64,000 nt of DNA. Origin: Rhizobium leguminosarum (GTDB taxonomy: Bacteria > Pseudomonadota > Alphaproteobacteria > Rhizobiales > Rhizobiaceae). This document shows, piece after piece, positions 26,920-35,747 of this stretch (position 1 is the stretch's first letter; every line of letters starts with the position of its first letter). The DNA is taken from the NCBI RefSeq assembly GCF_017876795.1, contig NZ_JAGIOR010000001.1, forward strand, positions 2,816,501 to 2,880,500. Reading direction: 5' to 3'. The notes under the pieces were generated by a model. The model was given only the letters and a program-made list of their open reading frames with translations, searched no databases and was not told the origin of the DNA. Made by a program: the position numbers and the translations under genes.

Positions 26920-27879
26920 ATGAGTATCCCCATAACCCACCCCTTCTCCTTCGATCCGACCTACGGCATGCAGCTCGAAGAGCTTCTTGCGGTCAAGCCG
27001 CCCAAAGCGCCTGATGGTTTCGACGATTTCTGGGAGAGGCGTTATCGCAAGGCGCTGACGATCGATCCGCAGCCGGTGCTTTCCCGCAGCGAGATCGCCC
27101 ATCCAGATTGGCATGTGCTCGATCTCGTCTATGTCTCCACGGATGCGTTCCGGATCGGCGGTTGGCTCATCCTGCCGCGTCAGGGGCAGGTGCGGCGCGG
27201 CCTTGTCGTCGGGCACGGTTACGGCGGGCGGGATCGTCCGGATTTCGACTTGCCGGTCAAGGAAACGGCAGTGATCTTTCCCTGCTGCCGCGGGCTGTCG
27301 CTCAGCGCCCATCCGCCGATTTCCGAAAACCCGTCCTGGCATGTGCTGCACAATATCGACAAGCTGGACTCCTACATCATCGGCGGCTGCGTCGAGGATA
27401 TCTGGCTTGGCGTCTCGACGCTTGACACGCTCTATCCCTGGCTCTCGGGGCATATCGGCTATAGCGGCATCAGCTTCGGCGGCGGAGTTGGGGCAATAGC
27501 GATCGCCTACGACAAGCGCATCGATCGCGGCCATTTGGCGCTGCCCAGTTTTGGGCACCAGCCGCTGCGCCTCGAGCTGCCGAGCGTCGGCAGCGCACAA
27601 TCGGTGCAGGAATATCAGGCGGAGCATGGAAATGTGCTCGAAACGCTCAGCTTCTACGATGCGGCGACCGCAGCACGGCGGATCAAGGTGCCGATGCTGA
27701 CGGCGGTGGCGCTTTTCGATCCTTCGGTCGCGCCGCCCTGCCAGTTCGCTGTCGCCAATTCGATACCGAAATTTAATGAAATCTTCATCCTGGACGCCGG
27801 GCATTTCGATTACCCTGGAAGTGCTGAGCAAGAGGCGGTTCTCCGCGACAAGATCGGACAGTTTTTCAGGGTGCCATGA
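26920..27879 (+). CDS. Acetylxylan esterase (AXE1) family hydrolase
   Basis: A 319-aa AXE1/cephalosporin-C-deacetylase-like esterase. Catalytic features: RGLVVGHGYGGRD near 97-109, nucleophile GISFGGGVGA near 182-191, Asp in AVALFDPSVAPP near 265 and His in LDAGHFDYPG near 296. Family members deacetylate acetylated sugars or antibiotics. No signal peptide, so cytosolic. ATG 26920 is preferred to GTG 26896, though neither has a strong ribosome site. Its stop overlaps the next esterase by ATGA. Confidence 0.83.
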   Translation: MSIPITHPFSFDPTYGMQLEELLAVKPPKAPDGFDDFWERRYRKALTIDPQPVLSRSEIAHPDWHVLDLVYVSTDAFRIGGWLILPRQGQVRRGLVVGHGYGGRDRPDFDLPVKETAVIFPCCRGLSLSAHPPISENPSWHVLHNIDKLDSYIIGGCVEDIWLGVSTLDTLYPWLSGHIGYSGISFGGGVGAIAIAYDKRIDRGHLALPSFGHQPLRLELPSVGSAQSVQEYQAEHGNVLETLSFYDAATAARRIKVPMLTAVALFDPSVAPPCQFAVANSIPKFNEIFILDAGHFDYPGSAEQEAVLRDKIGQFFRVP

Positions 27880-28574
27880 ATCGCGAATATCTGCGCTGGT
27901 ACAGTCAGCGGCTGCATCGAGACATGGAGATGCTGGTGTTTCCGACGCGGGAAGGGACCTTCCTGGAATATGAGCAGCTTGGCTTGGTCGGAAGCCTGGC
28001 CGACAAGCTGCAGGCCGGCCATCTCCAACTCTATTGCATCGAGGGACTGGCCGCCGAGAGCCTTTATGGCTCTGACCGCCATCCGGCCGAGCGTATCCGC
28101 CGACATGTCGCCCTGGAGGACTATATCCTCAATGAGGTGCTGCCGCTGATGGCGGCGAAGAACCCGCATGACTGCACCATCGTGCATGGATGCAGCCTCG
28201 GCGCCTTCCAGGCGGCGAGCCTCTTCTTTCGACATCCGCATCTCTTCCGCAAGCTTGTCGCCTTTTCCGGCCGCTACGACCTGACGATGAAGGTGGAATC
28301 CTTTAGCGACCTGTTCGACGGCTATTACGATGACAGCGTCTATTTCCACACGCCGACGCATTTCCTGCCCGGCCTCGGCTCCGACTGGCGGCTCGACAGG
28401 CTGCGTGAGCGCGACATCGTTCTCACCATCGGCGATGCCGATCCCTTCCTTGACAACAACCGCTATCTCAGCCGGCTGCTTGGCGAGAAGAATATTCGCC
28501 ATCAGCTGCATGTCTGGGACGGCCGCGCCCACCGCGCCGGGGCCTGGCGGAAGATGGCGGCGCTTTACATCTGA
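27876..28574 (+). CDS. Esterase-like alpha/beta hydrolase, coupled to AXE1 gene
   Basis: A 232-aa protein, COG4947-like esterase. Nucleophile elbow GCSLGAFQAA is at about residues 109-118, a likely Asp in TIGDADPFLDNN near 188-198 and His in VWDGRAHRAGAW near 212-223. Start lies in the ATGA overlap with the AXE1 gene, so the two are made together and may act on related acyl esters. No signal peptide. Confidence 0.77.
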   Translation: MNREYLRWYSQRLHRDMEMLVFPTREGTFLEYEQLGLVGSLADKLQAGHLQLYCIEGLAAESLYGSDRHPAERIRRHVALEDYILNEVLPLMAAKNPHDCTIVHGCSLGAFQAASLFFRHPHLFRKLVAFSGRYDLTMKVESFSDLFDGYYDDSVYFHTPTHFLPGLGSDWRLDRLRERDIVLTIGDADPFLDNNRYLSRLLGEKNIRHQLHVWDGRAHRAGAWRKMAALYI

Positions 28575-28591
28575 CGTCTGTGGTCCCAGCC

Positions 28592-29584
28592 TTATGGCCA
28601 ATGTAGCGCTGCTGTCGCCACCGGCGCGTCCCAGAGCGCGATCTCCTCGTCGGTTAGCAAAGCCAGGGTGATCGATAGTCCCTGCATGTCGAGCGAGGTG
28701 ACGTAGGTTCCGACCAGTGAGCGCTCGATCGGGATGGTTTTCTCCTCGATGAAACGGCGGGCGCCATTATAGGCGAGGTAGAGTTCGGCAGGCGGCGTGC
28801 CGCCGAGGCCGTTGATGAACAGCAATGCTCTGCCGTCCGGCGTCACTGAGATGTCGCCAAAGATGGTCTCGCAGAGATGGCCGATGATGGCGTCGGAGGC
28901 AGCGAAGGGCTGCCGGGCATGGCCGGGCTCGCCATGGATGCCGACGCCCATTTCCATCTCGCCGGGTCCGAGCGTAAACGTTGTGCGCTCGGTCTGCGGC
29001 ACCGTCACGCCGTTCAGCGCCACACCCATCGAGCGGATGCGTGTGTTCATCCCCTCGCCAAGCTGTTTCAACTCGGCGAGCGACATGCCGCGTTCGGCCG
29101 CAGCACCCAAGATCTTTTCGACGATGAGCGTTCCGGCGACCCCGCGCCGGCCGCGGCCTTCGCTGACCCTTGACGTTTCTGTATCGTCGCTGACGACGAC
29201 CATCTCGAGGCTGTGGCGGTCGCCGGCCATCTCGATTGCCATTTCGAAATTCATCAGGTCGCCGTCGTAATTCTTGACCACGAGCAGGCAGCCGGCGCCG
29301 GTATCGACGTCTTCGATGGCGGCAATGATCTGGCTCGGCGTTGGCGAGGTGAAGATATGGCCGACACAGGCGGCATCCAGCATGCCGTGGCCGACGAAGC
29401 CGATATGCATCGGCTCATGCCCGGCGCCGCCGCCGGAGATAAGCGCCACCTTGCCAGGGGTGAGATGGCGGCGGCGGATACATTTGCGCTCAGGCCCGAA
29501 CACCACGAAGGCCTCATGGGCGCGCACGAAGCCTTCGACGCTTTCGGCGACCATGGTTTCCGCAGTGTTCATGAACTTCTTCAT
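28592..29584 (-). CDS. dhaK: DhaK-type dihydroxyacetone kinase substrate-binding subunit (second copy)
   Basis: A 330-aa DhaK subunit. The substrate is bound covalently by a His, seen here in MGVGIHGEPGHAR near 213-225. Glycine-rich ISGGGAGHEPMHIGFVG near 47-63 contacts the ketose, and GLGGTPPAELYLAYNG is typical of the second half. ATG 29584 has GGGAGGGG before it. Last gene of the minus-strand kinase/ABC operon, separated from the others by the HTH-like gene. It could pair with the stand-alone DhaL. Substrate may be dihydroxyacetone or a longer ketose such as an erythrulose. Confidence 0.88.
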   Translation of the reverse strand: MKKFMNTAETMVAESVEGFVRAHEAFVVFGPERKCIRRRHLTPGKVALISGGGAGHEPMHIGFVGHGMLDAACVGHIFTSPTPSQIIAAIEDVDTGAGCLLVVKNYDGDLMNFEMAIEMAGDRHSLEMVVVSDDTETSRVSEGRGRRGVAGTLIVEKILGAAAERGMSLAELKQLGEGMNTRIRSMGVALNGVTVPQTERTTFTLGPGEMEMGVGIHGEPGHARQPFAASDAIIGHLCETIFGDISVTPDGRALLFINGLGGTPPAELYLAYNGARRFIEEKTIPIERSLVGTYVTSLDMQGLSITLALLTDEEIALWDAPVATAALHWP

Positions 29585-29635
29585 CAAGCCCCTCCCAAGG
29601 CCAAGAGCATTACGTTACGTCAACCAGCTCGCTCG

Positions 29636-30043
29636 TCATTCCGCACCCGATATCGCGACGATCTTCTGCACCAGATCGGAGATCGCCTCTTCAAGAAGGC
29701 GGTTTTTCCTGTCGTCGCCGAAATCAGGCACGATCAGCGACAGGTGCCGCAATTTCTCTGAGTGGCCGACATCCGGCAGCTTGCCGGGATGGGCGGCCTG
29801 ATAGGCTTCGAGAAAGCGCTCCTGCTCGGCGGCGCTGAAGTGGCAGACGCGGACGATCGTCGCGAGATGGCGCGCCGGCAGCGGCGTCGCATAGGTCGGG
29901 CTGGTGATCTGGGTGACGAAGCTGCGATGTTTTCCAAGCTCCGTCGCCAGGCGCTGGCGCGTGCCCGATGGCCTGTTGTCGATGATCTGCGCCAGAATGG
30001 ACTTGTAGGCGATAATGGCGTCTTCAGTGTCTTCGCGCGCCAT
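29636..30043 (-). CDS. HTH-like protein in the Dha kinase operon, function unknown
   Basis: A 135-aa soluble protein. Residues about 25-75 (TRQRLATELGKHRSFVTQIT, then ARHLATIVRVCHFSAAEQ) read as a Cro/CI-like helix-turn-helix, with GTRQRLATELGKHRSFVTQI as the two core helices. The C-terminal half is helical with no known domain. ATG 30043 is one base after the ptsI stop at 30045, so it is in the operon. It may be the operon's regulator or a modulator of the kinase. The HTH call is from sequence pattern only. Confidence 0.6.
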   Translation of the reverse strand: MAREDTEDAIIAYKSILAQIIDNRPSGTRQRLATELGKHRSFVTQITSPTYATPLPARHLATIVRVCHFSAAEQERFLEAYQAAHPGKLPDVGHSEKLRHLSLIVPDFGDDRKNRLLEEAISDLVQKIVAISGAE

Positions 30044-30044
30044 C

Positions 30045-31622
30045 CTATTCTCCGGCTGCCCTTGTGCCATCGGCATTGAGGCCGATGATCGCCGATCTTA
30101 TCGCGGGACGCCGGGCCGGCGCCACGGAAAAATGCCGGAGGCCGGCAGCGAGCAGTGCAGGCAGATAGCTGGGATTGCCGGCCATGTCGCCGCAGATGCT
30201 GACCGGCTTGTCTGCGGCAAGCTTCACCGCCTCGGCAATCAGCCGGAGCACGGCGGGTGCTGCCTTGCCGTCATCGGCGTCGATGTCCTCTCGGGAGGAG
30301 GCGGAAACATATCGAGTAAGATCGTTGGTTCCGAACGAGAAGAACGCCGCAGATCCAAAGGTGTCGAGCATCAATGCGGCCGCCGGCACCTCCACCATCA
30401 TGCCGATCGGCGGCATGCGGTGGAGCAGGGAACGGCGGCCGAGCTTTTCGGCCTCCTCGCGGAATATATCGCGCATCCTGTCGATTTCGTCGGGAAAGGA
30501 CACCATCGGCAGCATCACCGAAAGCCTGCCGAAGACGGCGGCGCGTAGCAGGGCGCGTGCCTGGACGCGGGCGATTTCCGGCTGGGCAAGCAGCAGCCGG
30601 ATGCCGCGCAAGCCCGAGGAGAGAGCCGGCAGGTCTTCGAGGCCATCAAGCGGCTTGTCGCCGCCGATATCGAGCATGCGGATCGTCACCGGCCTTTCGC
30701 CCGCCTGCTCCAGCACGCGGCGATAGATCGCCAGCTGCCGCTCTTCGTTGGCGGCATCGGCAACCGAGGCAGTTGAAAATTCCGAGCGCATCAGGCCGAC
30801 GCCCGCCGTTGCCGGATCGAGCGCATCGATCTCGGCGGGATCGTTGATGTTGATGGAGAGCAGGATCGGCACGCCGTCCGCCGTGTGCAACTCATCGTCG
30901 TTGGTTTGCGTGTCGCCGGCAGGCACCTGTGCAGGTGCGAGCGGCGGGATCAACATGCTGCCGGCCTCAAGGACGACCGCACCGGCGTTTCCGTCGACGC
31001 TGACAGGATCTCCGTCCATGGCCGAAAAGCGGCCCGTGCCGACCACCATCGGCACCGATTTCGCCCGGGCGAGCAGGGCGACATGGCCTGCGGTGCTACC
31101 TGCAAACAGCGCAATGCCGCCGCCTTTCGACCAGTCGTGGGCGAGAAAGCGGCTGGGCTCCATGTCCTTGCCGACAAAGACCGAGCCGGGCGGGAAATCG
31201 GCGATCGGGGTGCCGGCGAGCGCGCCGAGCACGCGGTTCTTGATGTCGAGAATATCGACGGCACGCGCCTGCATCGGCTCCTCGTCGGCCGCTTCGAGTT
31301 CACCGATATAGGCGTCGAGGGTGGCGACCCAGGCGAAGACGACGTTCGCGTCGGTCTCCATGCGCGCGCCGGTCGCTTCCGCGATCGTCGGATCGCGCAG
31401 CACCTCGATCTGGAAATCGATGATATCGCGGCTTTCGGCGTCGGCTCCCTCGGCGAGGCGCTCGAGTTCGCCGATCGAGACGTCGATCGCCTTTTCCAGC
31501 GCGGCGTATCCGCCAGCCGTACGAGGCGCGGCGGGAGCGCCCGGCCGCTCGGCCAGAAAGGCCGGGCCGGATGCGATGCCCGGAGATGCGCTCTTCGCCT
31601 TCAGTCTAAGCGGTCCGGCCAT
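30045..31622 (-). CDS. ptsI: PTS enzyme I (phosphoenolpyruvate-protein phosphotransferase)
   Basis: A 525-aa enzyme I, which transfers phosphate from PEP to HPr. The phospho-His is in AGSTAGHVALLAR near 181-193. The PEP-binding barrel shows LDIGGDKPLDGL, MRSEF, FSFGTNDLTRYV and the conserved Cys in SICGDMAGNPSYLPAL. There is no N-terminal GAF domain, so this is not the nitrogen-PTS enzyme (PtsP) that rhizobia normally carry. ATG 31622 overlaps the HPr gene by 17 bp. It probably drives the adjacent HPr and DhaM. Confidence 0.88.
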   Translation of the reverse strand: MAGPLRLKAKSASPGIASGPAFLAERPGAPAAPRTAGGYAALEKAIDVSIGELERLAEGADAESRDIIDFQIEVLRDPTIAEATGARMETDANVVFAWVATLDAYIGELEAADEEPMQARAVDILDIKNRVLGALAGTPIADFPPGSVFVGKDMEPSRFLAHDWSKGGGIALFAGSTAGHVALLARAKSVPMVVGTGRFSAMDGDPVSVDGNAGAVVLEAGSMLIPPLAPAQVPAGDTQTNDDELHTADGVPILLSININDPAEIDALDPATAGVGLMRSEFSTASVADAANEERQLAIYRRVLEQAGERPVTIRMLDIGGDKPLDGLEDLPALSSGLRGIRLLLAQPEIARVQARALLRAAVFGRLSVMLPMVSFPDEIDRMRDIFREEAEKLGRRSLLHRMPPIGMMVEVPAAALMLDTFGSAAFFSFGTNDLTRYVSASSREDIDADDGKAAPAVLRLIAEAVKLAADKPVSICGDMAGNPSYLPALLAAGLRHFSVAPARRPAIRSAIIGLNADGTRAAGE

Positions 31623-31962
31623 GTTTCTTTTCCTCATCGAAATTGCGCTCGATGAGTCCCTTCAGGGCGCGGATCGCCTCTTCTGCGAGAATGCCGTCGG
31701 CGCGGATCCTGAGGATCGATCCCTTGCGGATTCTCGCGCCCATGATCTTGATGATGCTCTTGCCGTTCAGCCAGACATCGCTGCCGTTGACTGCGACCTC
31801 GATCGAGCAGGGGAAGGACTTGGCAAGCCGCGTGAAGGTGACGGAGGGGCGGGCGTGCAGCCCGACACCGTGCTTGACTTCCACCTCCGTCTGGCAGTTC
31901 ACCCTAAATGGCTCGGGCAATGGCTCGGGCTCCTGTTTCTCTATGCGCAATCCGCTCGTCAT
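31606..31962 (-). CDS. HPr phosphocarrier protein
   Basis: A 118-aa HPr with an N-terminal extension of about 26 residues relative to the usual 85-90 aa. The active His is in HGVGLHARPSVTF near 31-43, and the regulatory-site region NGKSIIKIMGA near 66-76 has the family Ser. Start and upstream DhaM stop overlap as TGATG. Carries phosphate from the adjacent enzyme I to DhaM. In some organisms the three are one DhaM polypeptide. Here they are separate. Confidence 0.88.
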   Translation of the reverse strand: MTSGLRIEKQEPEPLPEPFRVNCQTEVEVKHGVGLHARPSVTFTRLAKSFPCSIEVAVNGSDVWLNGKSIIKIMGARIRKGSILRIRADGILAEEAIRALKGLIERNFDEEKKHGRTA

Positions 31963-32360
31963 CAGGGGGACAGTTCCTCGGCTGTGGCGACGACCTTGGC
32001 CAGCGACGCGCCCCCCGACGCCTCGGCGGCGGCGATGACGGCGCCCTCGACCAAAGGCGCGTTGCAGATGGAGACGAGGGCCGAGCGGGGAAGGCCCAGC
32101 ATTTCGATCGCCATCTCGCTGTTGGTTTCGGCGCCGCCGAGATCGACGAAGACGGCAACGCCGGCATCGGACCAGGCGGCCTCGATCGCTCTCAGGATGC
32201 CGCCGGCATCGGTGCCGAGCTCGCCATGGACGTTGCCGCCCGACCAGGAGAGCGGCACGCAGTCACCGACCATCTGCCGCACCATGTCGGCGATGCCGCG
32301 TGCCACAAGCGGCGAATGGGATACGATCACGATGCCCACATTTGCGGTCTTTCCATTCAT
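31962..32360 (-). CDS. dhaM: DhaM-type EIIA phosphocarrier subunit
   Basis: A 132-aa EIIA(mannose)-like domain of DhaM. The phospho-His lies in the first strand-turn, VIVSHSPLVARG at about residues 10-21. FVDLGGAETNSEMAIEML near 91-108 and CNAPLVEGAVIAAAEA near 118-133 match the DhaM family. It rephosphorylates ADP bound to DhaL. Its start overlaps the dhaL stop by ATGA, and its stop overlaps HPr as TGATG, so expression is tightly coupled. Confidence 0.87.
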   Translation of the reverse strand: MNGKTANVGIVIVSHSPLVARGIADMVRQMVGDCVPLSWSGGNVHGELGTDAGGILRAIEAAWSDAGVAVFVDLGGAETNSEMAIEMLGLPRSALVSICNAPLVEGAVIAAAEASGGASLAKVVATAEELSP

Positions 32361-32977
32361 TCCGGACGGTGCTCCCCGAGATAGCGGCAGATCGCCGTGG
32401 TCAATAGTGCGCAGCTCGACGCGCCGGGATCGACGTGGCCGATCGAACGGTCGCCGAGATAGGCCGCGCGTCCGCGCATCGCCTTCATATCAGCCGTGCG
32501 GCTGGCGGAACGTTCGGCCTTGCGGGCGATGGTGCCGAGCGGGGAGCGGCGGGCGAGTGCCGCATGCACGGGATAGAGCACGTCGAGCAATGTCTTGTCG
32601 CCGGCATGCGCCCGTCCGCGCCTTGCCACGGCGTCGATCGCCTGCTTCAGCACCAGCGAAAAATCGTCCTTCGCCTCGCTTTTGCGAAGCTCACGGCCGA
32701 TCTCCATCAGCAGCGTGCCGTAGAGCGGCCCGGCGGCACCTCCGACATTCATCACCAGCGTCAGGCCGATCCTTTCCACGGCGTCGGGGAAGGGCAGGCT
32801 GGACAGGCTTTCGCCTTCGGCGCTCACTGCCTCGCAGCCGCGCCGCATATTGGTTCCGTGGTCGCCATCGCCGATGGCCCGATCGAGCGCGCAGAGGTGA
32901 TCGCTGTTTTCCGCGATCGCCGCGCGGCACACCTCGATCAATCCCGCAACTAGCACCGGTTCCGCCTGCACTGCCAT
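32357..32977 (-). CDS. dhaL: DhaL nucleotide-binding kinase subunit (PTS type)
   Basis: A 206-aa DhaL. The ADP-Mg site is in ALDRAIGDGDHGTNMRRG at about residues 30-47 (Asp-Gly-Asp-His), with NVGGAAGPLYGTLLME near 75-90, DVLYPVHAAL, and RGRAAYLGDRSIGHVDPGA near the end. The GDGDHG pattern is that of PTS-dependent DhaL, where bound ADP is a cofactor recharged by DhaM. ATG 32977 is 47 bp below the fused kinase. DhaK partner is either the distal DhaK (28592-29584) or the fused protein. Confidence 0.88.
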   Translation of the reverse strand: MAVQAEPVLVAGLIEVCRAAIAENSDHLCALDRAIGDGDHGTNMRRGCEAVSAEGESLSSLPFPDAVERIGLTLVMNVGGAAGPLYGTLLMEIGRELRKSEAKDDFSLVLKQAIDAVARRGRAHAGDKTLLDVLYPVHAALARRSPLGTIARKAERSASRTADMKAMRGRAAYLGDRSIGHVDPGASSCALLTTAICRYLGEHRPE

Positions 32978-33024
32978 CCTCCCTGTCGCCGCGTCTGCCG
33001 CACGGCTCTCAAAGTCTACTCCGG

Positions 33025-34665
33025 TCAGACGAGGCTTGCCACCACCCCGAACGCGCCGGCCACCGCGACGGCGCCGGGATCGGCGACGCCCGCCAGATCC
33101 CTTTCGCCGACATAGGAAGCGCGACCGGCTCTTGCCTTCGTCATCGTCTTCGTCGACTCCGCGCCTGACGCCGCAGCCTTTGCCGCTGCGGCAACATCGC
33201 CGGATGCGAGCGCCTGCAGGGCAGGCGACAGCGCATCGACCATCGTCCGGTCTCCGACGCCGGCGCCTCCATAGAACGTCATCCTGTCGAGCCCGGCAAG
33301 AAGAGCGGCGGCGAGGTCGGCCTTGTCAGCCATTGCCTTTGCCGCCGCGGTGAAGAAGATCGACAGCAGCACGCCGCTCGACCCGCCCATGCTGGTGCCG
33401 AGGATATCGCCGAGCGAGGCGAGCGTTGCTGCCGGCCGGTCGAGCGGCAGCGTGTCGAGGCGGGCAAGCACGCTGCGGGCGCCTGCCGACACTGTCGAGC
33501 CGGTATCGCCGTCGCCGACGCGGCCGTCCAGCCTGTTGAGTTCGCTTTCCTGCGAGATCAGGTGCTCGCAGAGCGCCGTGATCAGGCGGCGGTTGCGCGT
33601 GTTTTCCCCGGCTGCGGCCGCGCCATTCATGCCAGCCGCCGTCCTCGGTGCGGCGACGATGTTGATCTCGTGGCGTTCGACGGCAGGCATCCAGGCATGC
33701 GGTTCGACCGCTGCCGTCAGCGCCGCCTCGCGAGCGGCATCCAGCCGGATCAGCGACAGCGAGAAGCCGTTCATATTGAGCGCGGTCATCATCAGCGCCG
33801 GCCCGATGATCAGCCGTATGCGGCGGCCAAGCGGCGAGGAGAGCACGGCATTGGCAATGACCGCCATTTCGAGCGGCGGCACGGCGCCGAGATTGTTGAT
33901 GAGGAGGGCGTGGCTTGCCGCTTCGCGCAGCGTCGGTGACAGGCGCGCCACCATGGTCGCGACAATATCGGCAACCGGCTGCAGCGTGATGCGCTCGACA
34001 CCCGGCTCACCATGGATGCCGAGGCCGAGTTCGCCCTCGTCGGCACCGAGACGGTCCTCATGCGCCTGGCCGGGCACGCTGCAAGTGGAGAGCGACATGC
34101 CAAACGAGACGATGTCGGCCGCTGCTGAGGCGGCATGGGCCGCGACGGTCTTCAGGTCGTCGCCCCTTTCGGCGTGATAGCCTGCGATCTTGTGGACGAA
34201 CAGCGTGCCGGCGACGCCGCGCGGCTGGTTGATGTCGGGGATGGCGATGTCGTCGGCGACGATGACCATCTCGACATCGAAGCCCTCGGCGCGCGCCTTT
34301 TCGGCGGCGAGGCCGAAATTCAGGCGGTCGCCGGTGTAGTTCTTGACGATCAGCAGCGCGCCCTTCGGGCCGGTCACGGCGCGGATCGCCGTTAACACGG
34401 CATCGACGCTCGGCGAGGCGAAGATCTCGCCGGATACGGCTGATGTCAGCATACCCTTGCCGACGAAGCCGGCATGAGAGGGTTCATGGCCGGCGCCGCC
34501 GCCGGATATGATCGCCACCTTCGACTTGTCCCAGTCCGCGCGCAGGATCACCTTGATGTCGGGAAAACTGTCGAGGCGGGCGAGACGACCGCTGCCGCTC
34601 GTCAGAAGCAGACCGTCCAGAGCTTCGGTAACGATGCTTTCCCTGCGGTTGAAGAAGTGTTTCAT
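33025..34665 (-). CDS. Fused DhaK-DhaL dihydroxyacetone-type kinase
   Basis: A 546-aa DAK1-DAK2 fusion. The DhaK half (about 1-330) has ISGGGAGHEPSHAGFVGKG and the covalent His in LGLGIHGEPGVER near 210. The DhaL half (about 355-546) has RVGDGDTGSTVSAG near 383 and GRASYVGERDLAGVADPGA near the end. GDGDTG is the ATP-dependent type. This resembles single-chain ATP kinases acting on dihydroxyacetone, erythrulose or related ketoses. It is 53 bp below the ABC ATPase and in the same operon as a PTS-type set. Confidence 0.87.
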   Translation of the reverse strand: MKHFFNRRESIVTEALDGLLLTSGSGRLARLDSFPDIKVILRADWDKSKVAIISGGGAGHEPSHAGFVGKGMLTSAVSGEIFASPSVDAVLTAIRAVTGPKGALLIVKNYTGDRLNFGLAAEKARAEGFDVEMVIVADDIAIPDINQPRGVAGTLFVHKIAGYHAERGDDLKTVAAHAASAAADIVSFGMSLSTCSVPGQAHEDRLGADEGELGLGIHGEPGVERITLQPVADIVATMVARLSPTLREAASHALLINNLGAVPPLEMAVIANAVLSSPLGRRIRLIIGPALMMTALNMNGFSLSLIRLDAAREAALTAAVEPHAWMPAVERHEINIVAAPRTAAGMNGAAAAGENTRNRRLITALCEHLISQESELNRLDGRVGDGDTGSTVSAGARSVLARLDTLPLDRPAATLASLGDILGTSMGGSSGVLLSIFFTAAAKAMADKADLAAALLAGLDRMTFYGGAGVGDRTMVDALSPALQALASGDVAAAAKAAASGAESTKTMTKARAGRASYVGERDLAGVADPGAVAVAGAFGVVASLV

Positions 34666-34718
34666 CGATTGAGACCCGTCTGTTTGTTTTTCATGCCATC
34701 GTCACGTCTGTTTGCCGG

Positions 34719-35747
34719 TCAGGACAGGCGCTGTCCAGCCGCATCGAAATAAAGCGGATCGCGCAGCGTCAGGCTGATCCGGTCACCCGGCGCAATCGCC
34801 AGATATGGATCTGCAAGTGTCACGAGCTTGTGATCCCGCGCGGGCTGCTTGGGATCGGCAACCCTGATGTGCAGATGGTTCTGGTCGCCGAGATGCTCGA
34901 TCCAGTCGATCTCGGCATTGGCTTCCTTGCCGACGATGATGTCGAGATGCTCGGTACGGGCGCCGACCGTCTTCGTGCCGGCCGGCGGCCTGCCGCCCGG
35001 AAGCAGGTCAGCTGGCAGAAGGTTGATGTGCGGCTGGCCGAGGCGGGCGGCGACATGCAGGTTGGCGGGATTGCCGTAGATCTCGCGCGGCGTTCCGACC
35101 TGCATCAGCCGCCCCTCGGCGACGATGCCGATGCGGTCGGCCATGGTCATCGCTTCCACCTGGTCGTGGGTGACATAGAGCAGCGTCGAGCCCAGTTCCT
35201 TCTGGATGCGCTTCAGCTCCAGGCGCAGTTCGGCGCGCAGCTTGGCGTCGAGCGAGGAGAGCGGCTCGTCCATCAGATAGATCGCCGGCCGGCGGACCAG
35301 CGCGCGGCCGATCGCGACACGCTGCATCTCGCCGCCGGAAAGCCTGGTCGAGCGGTTCTCCAGCTTGTGGTCGATGCGGACCATACGCGCGACCTCGCGG
35401 ACGCGACGGTCGATCTCCATCGCACTCAGCTTGCGGACCGGCGCCTTCAGCGGGAAGGCAAGGTTCTCGTAAACCGTCATGTGCGGATAGAGCGAATATT
35501 GCTGGAAGACGAAGGCGACGTCGCGCTCGGCGGGTGCTTCTGCGGCGACATCGCGGCCGCCGATCTCGATGCGGCCGCCATCCGGCCTTTCAAGGCCGGC
35601 GATCAGCCGCAGCGTCGTGGTCTTGCCGGCACCTGTGGGACCGAGCAGCACGACGAACTCGCCGTCGCGGATCGAAAGATCGAGGTTGGCCAAGGCCTGG
35701 GTATCGCCGAAGCGTTTGGCGAGGTTCCTGAGGATGACATCAGCCAT
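34719..35747 (-). CDS. ABC importer ATPase (MalK/UgpC type), second of two
   Basis: A 342-aa ATPase of the CUT1 class. Walker A GPTGAGKTT is at about residues 37-45, Q-loop FVFQQYSLYPHM, signature LSGGEMQRVAIGRALV near 133-148 and Walker B AIYLMDEPLSSLD. A C-terminal regulatory (TOBE) extension of about 100 residues follows. ATG 35747 is chosen over upstream codons and overlaps the previous ATPase by 8 bp. The importer has two different ATPases, as in rhizobial glycerol importers of the GlpST type. Confidence 0.87.
   Translation of the reverse strand: MADVILRNLAKRFGDTQALANLDLSIRDGEFVVLLGPTGAGKTTTLRLIAGLERPDGGRIEIGGRDVAAEAPAERDVAFVFQQYSLYPHMTVYENLAFPLKAPVRKLSAMEIDRRVREVARMVRIDHKLENRSTRLSGGEMQRVAIGRALVRRPAIYLMDEPLSSLDAKLRAELRLELKRIQKELGSTLLYVTHDQVEAMTMADRIGIVAEGRLMQVGTPREIYGNPANLHVAARLGQPHINLLPADLLPGGRPPAGTKTVGARTEHLDIIVGKEANAEIDWIEHLGDQNHLHIRVADPKQPARDHKLVTLADPYLAIAPGDRISLTLRDPLYFDAAGQRLS

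Noticed and set aside
31321..33168. A 615-codon plus-strand open frame
   Set aside because: Antisense to EI, HPr, dhaM and dhaL, all of which have full catalytic motifs. The translation is Arg/Ser-rich noise.
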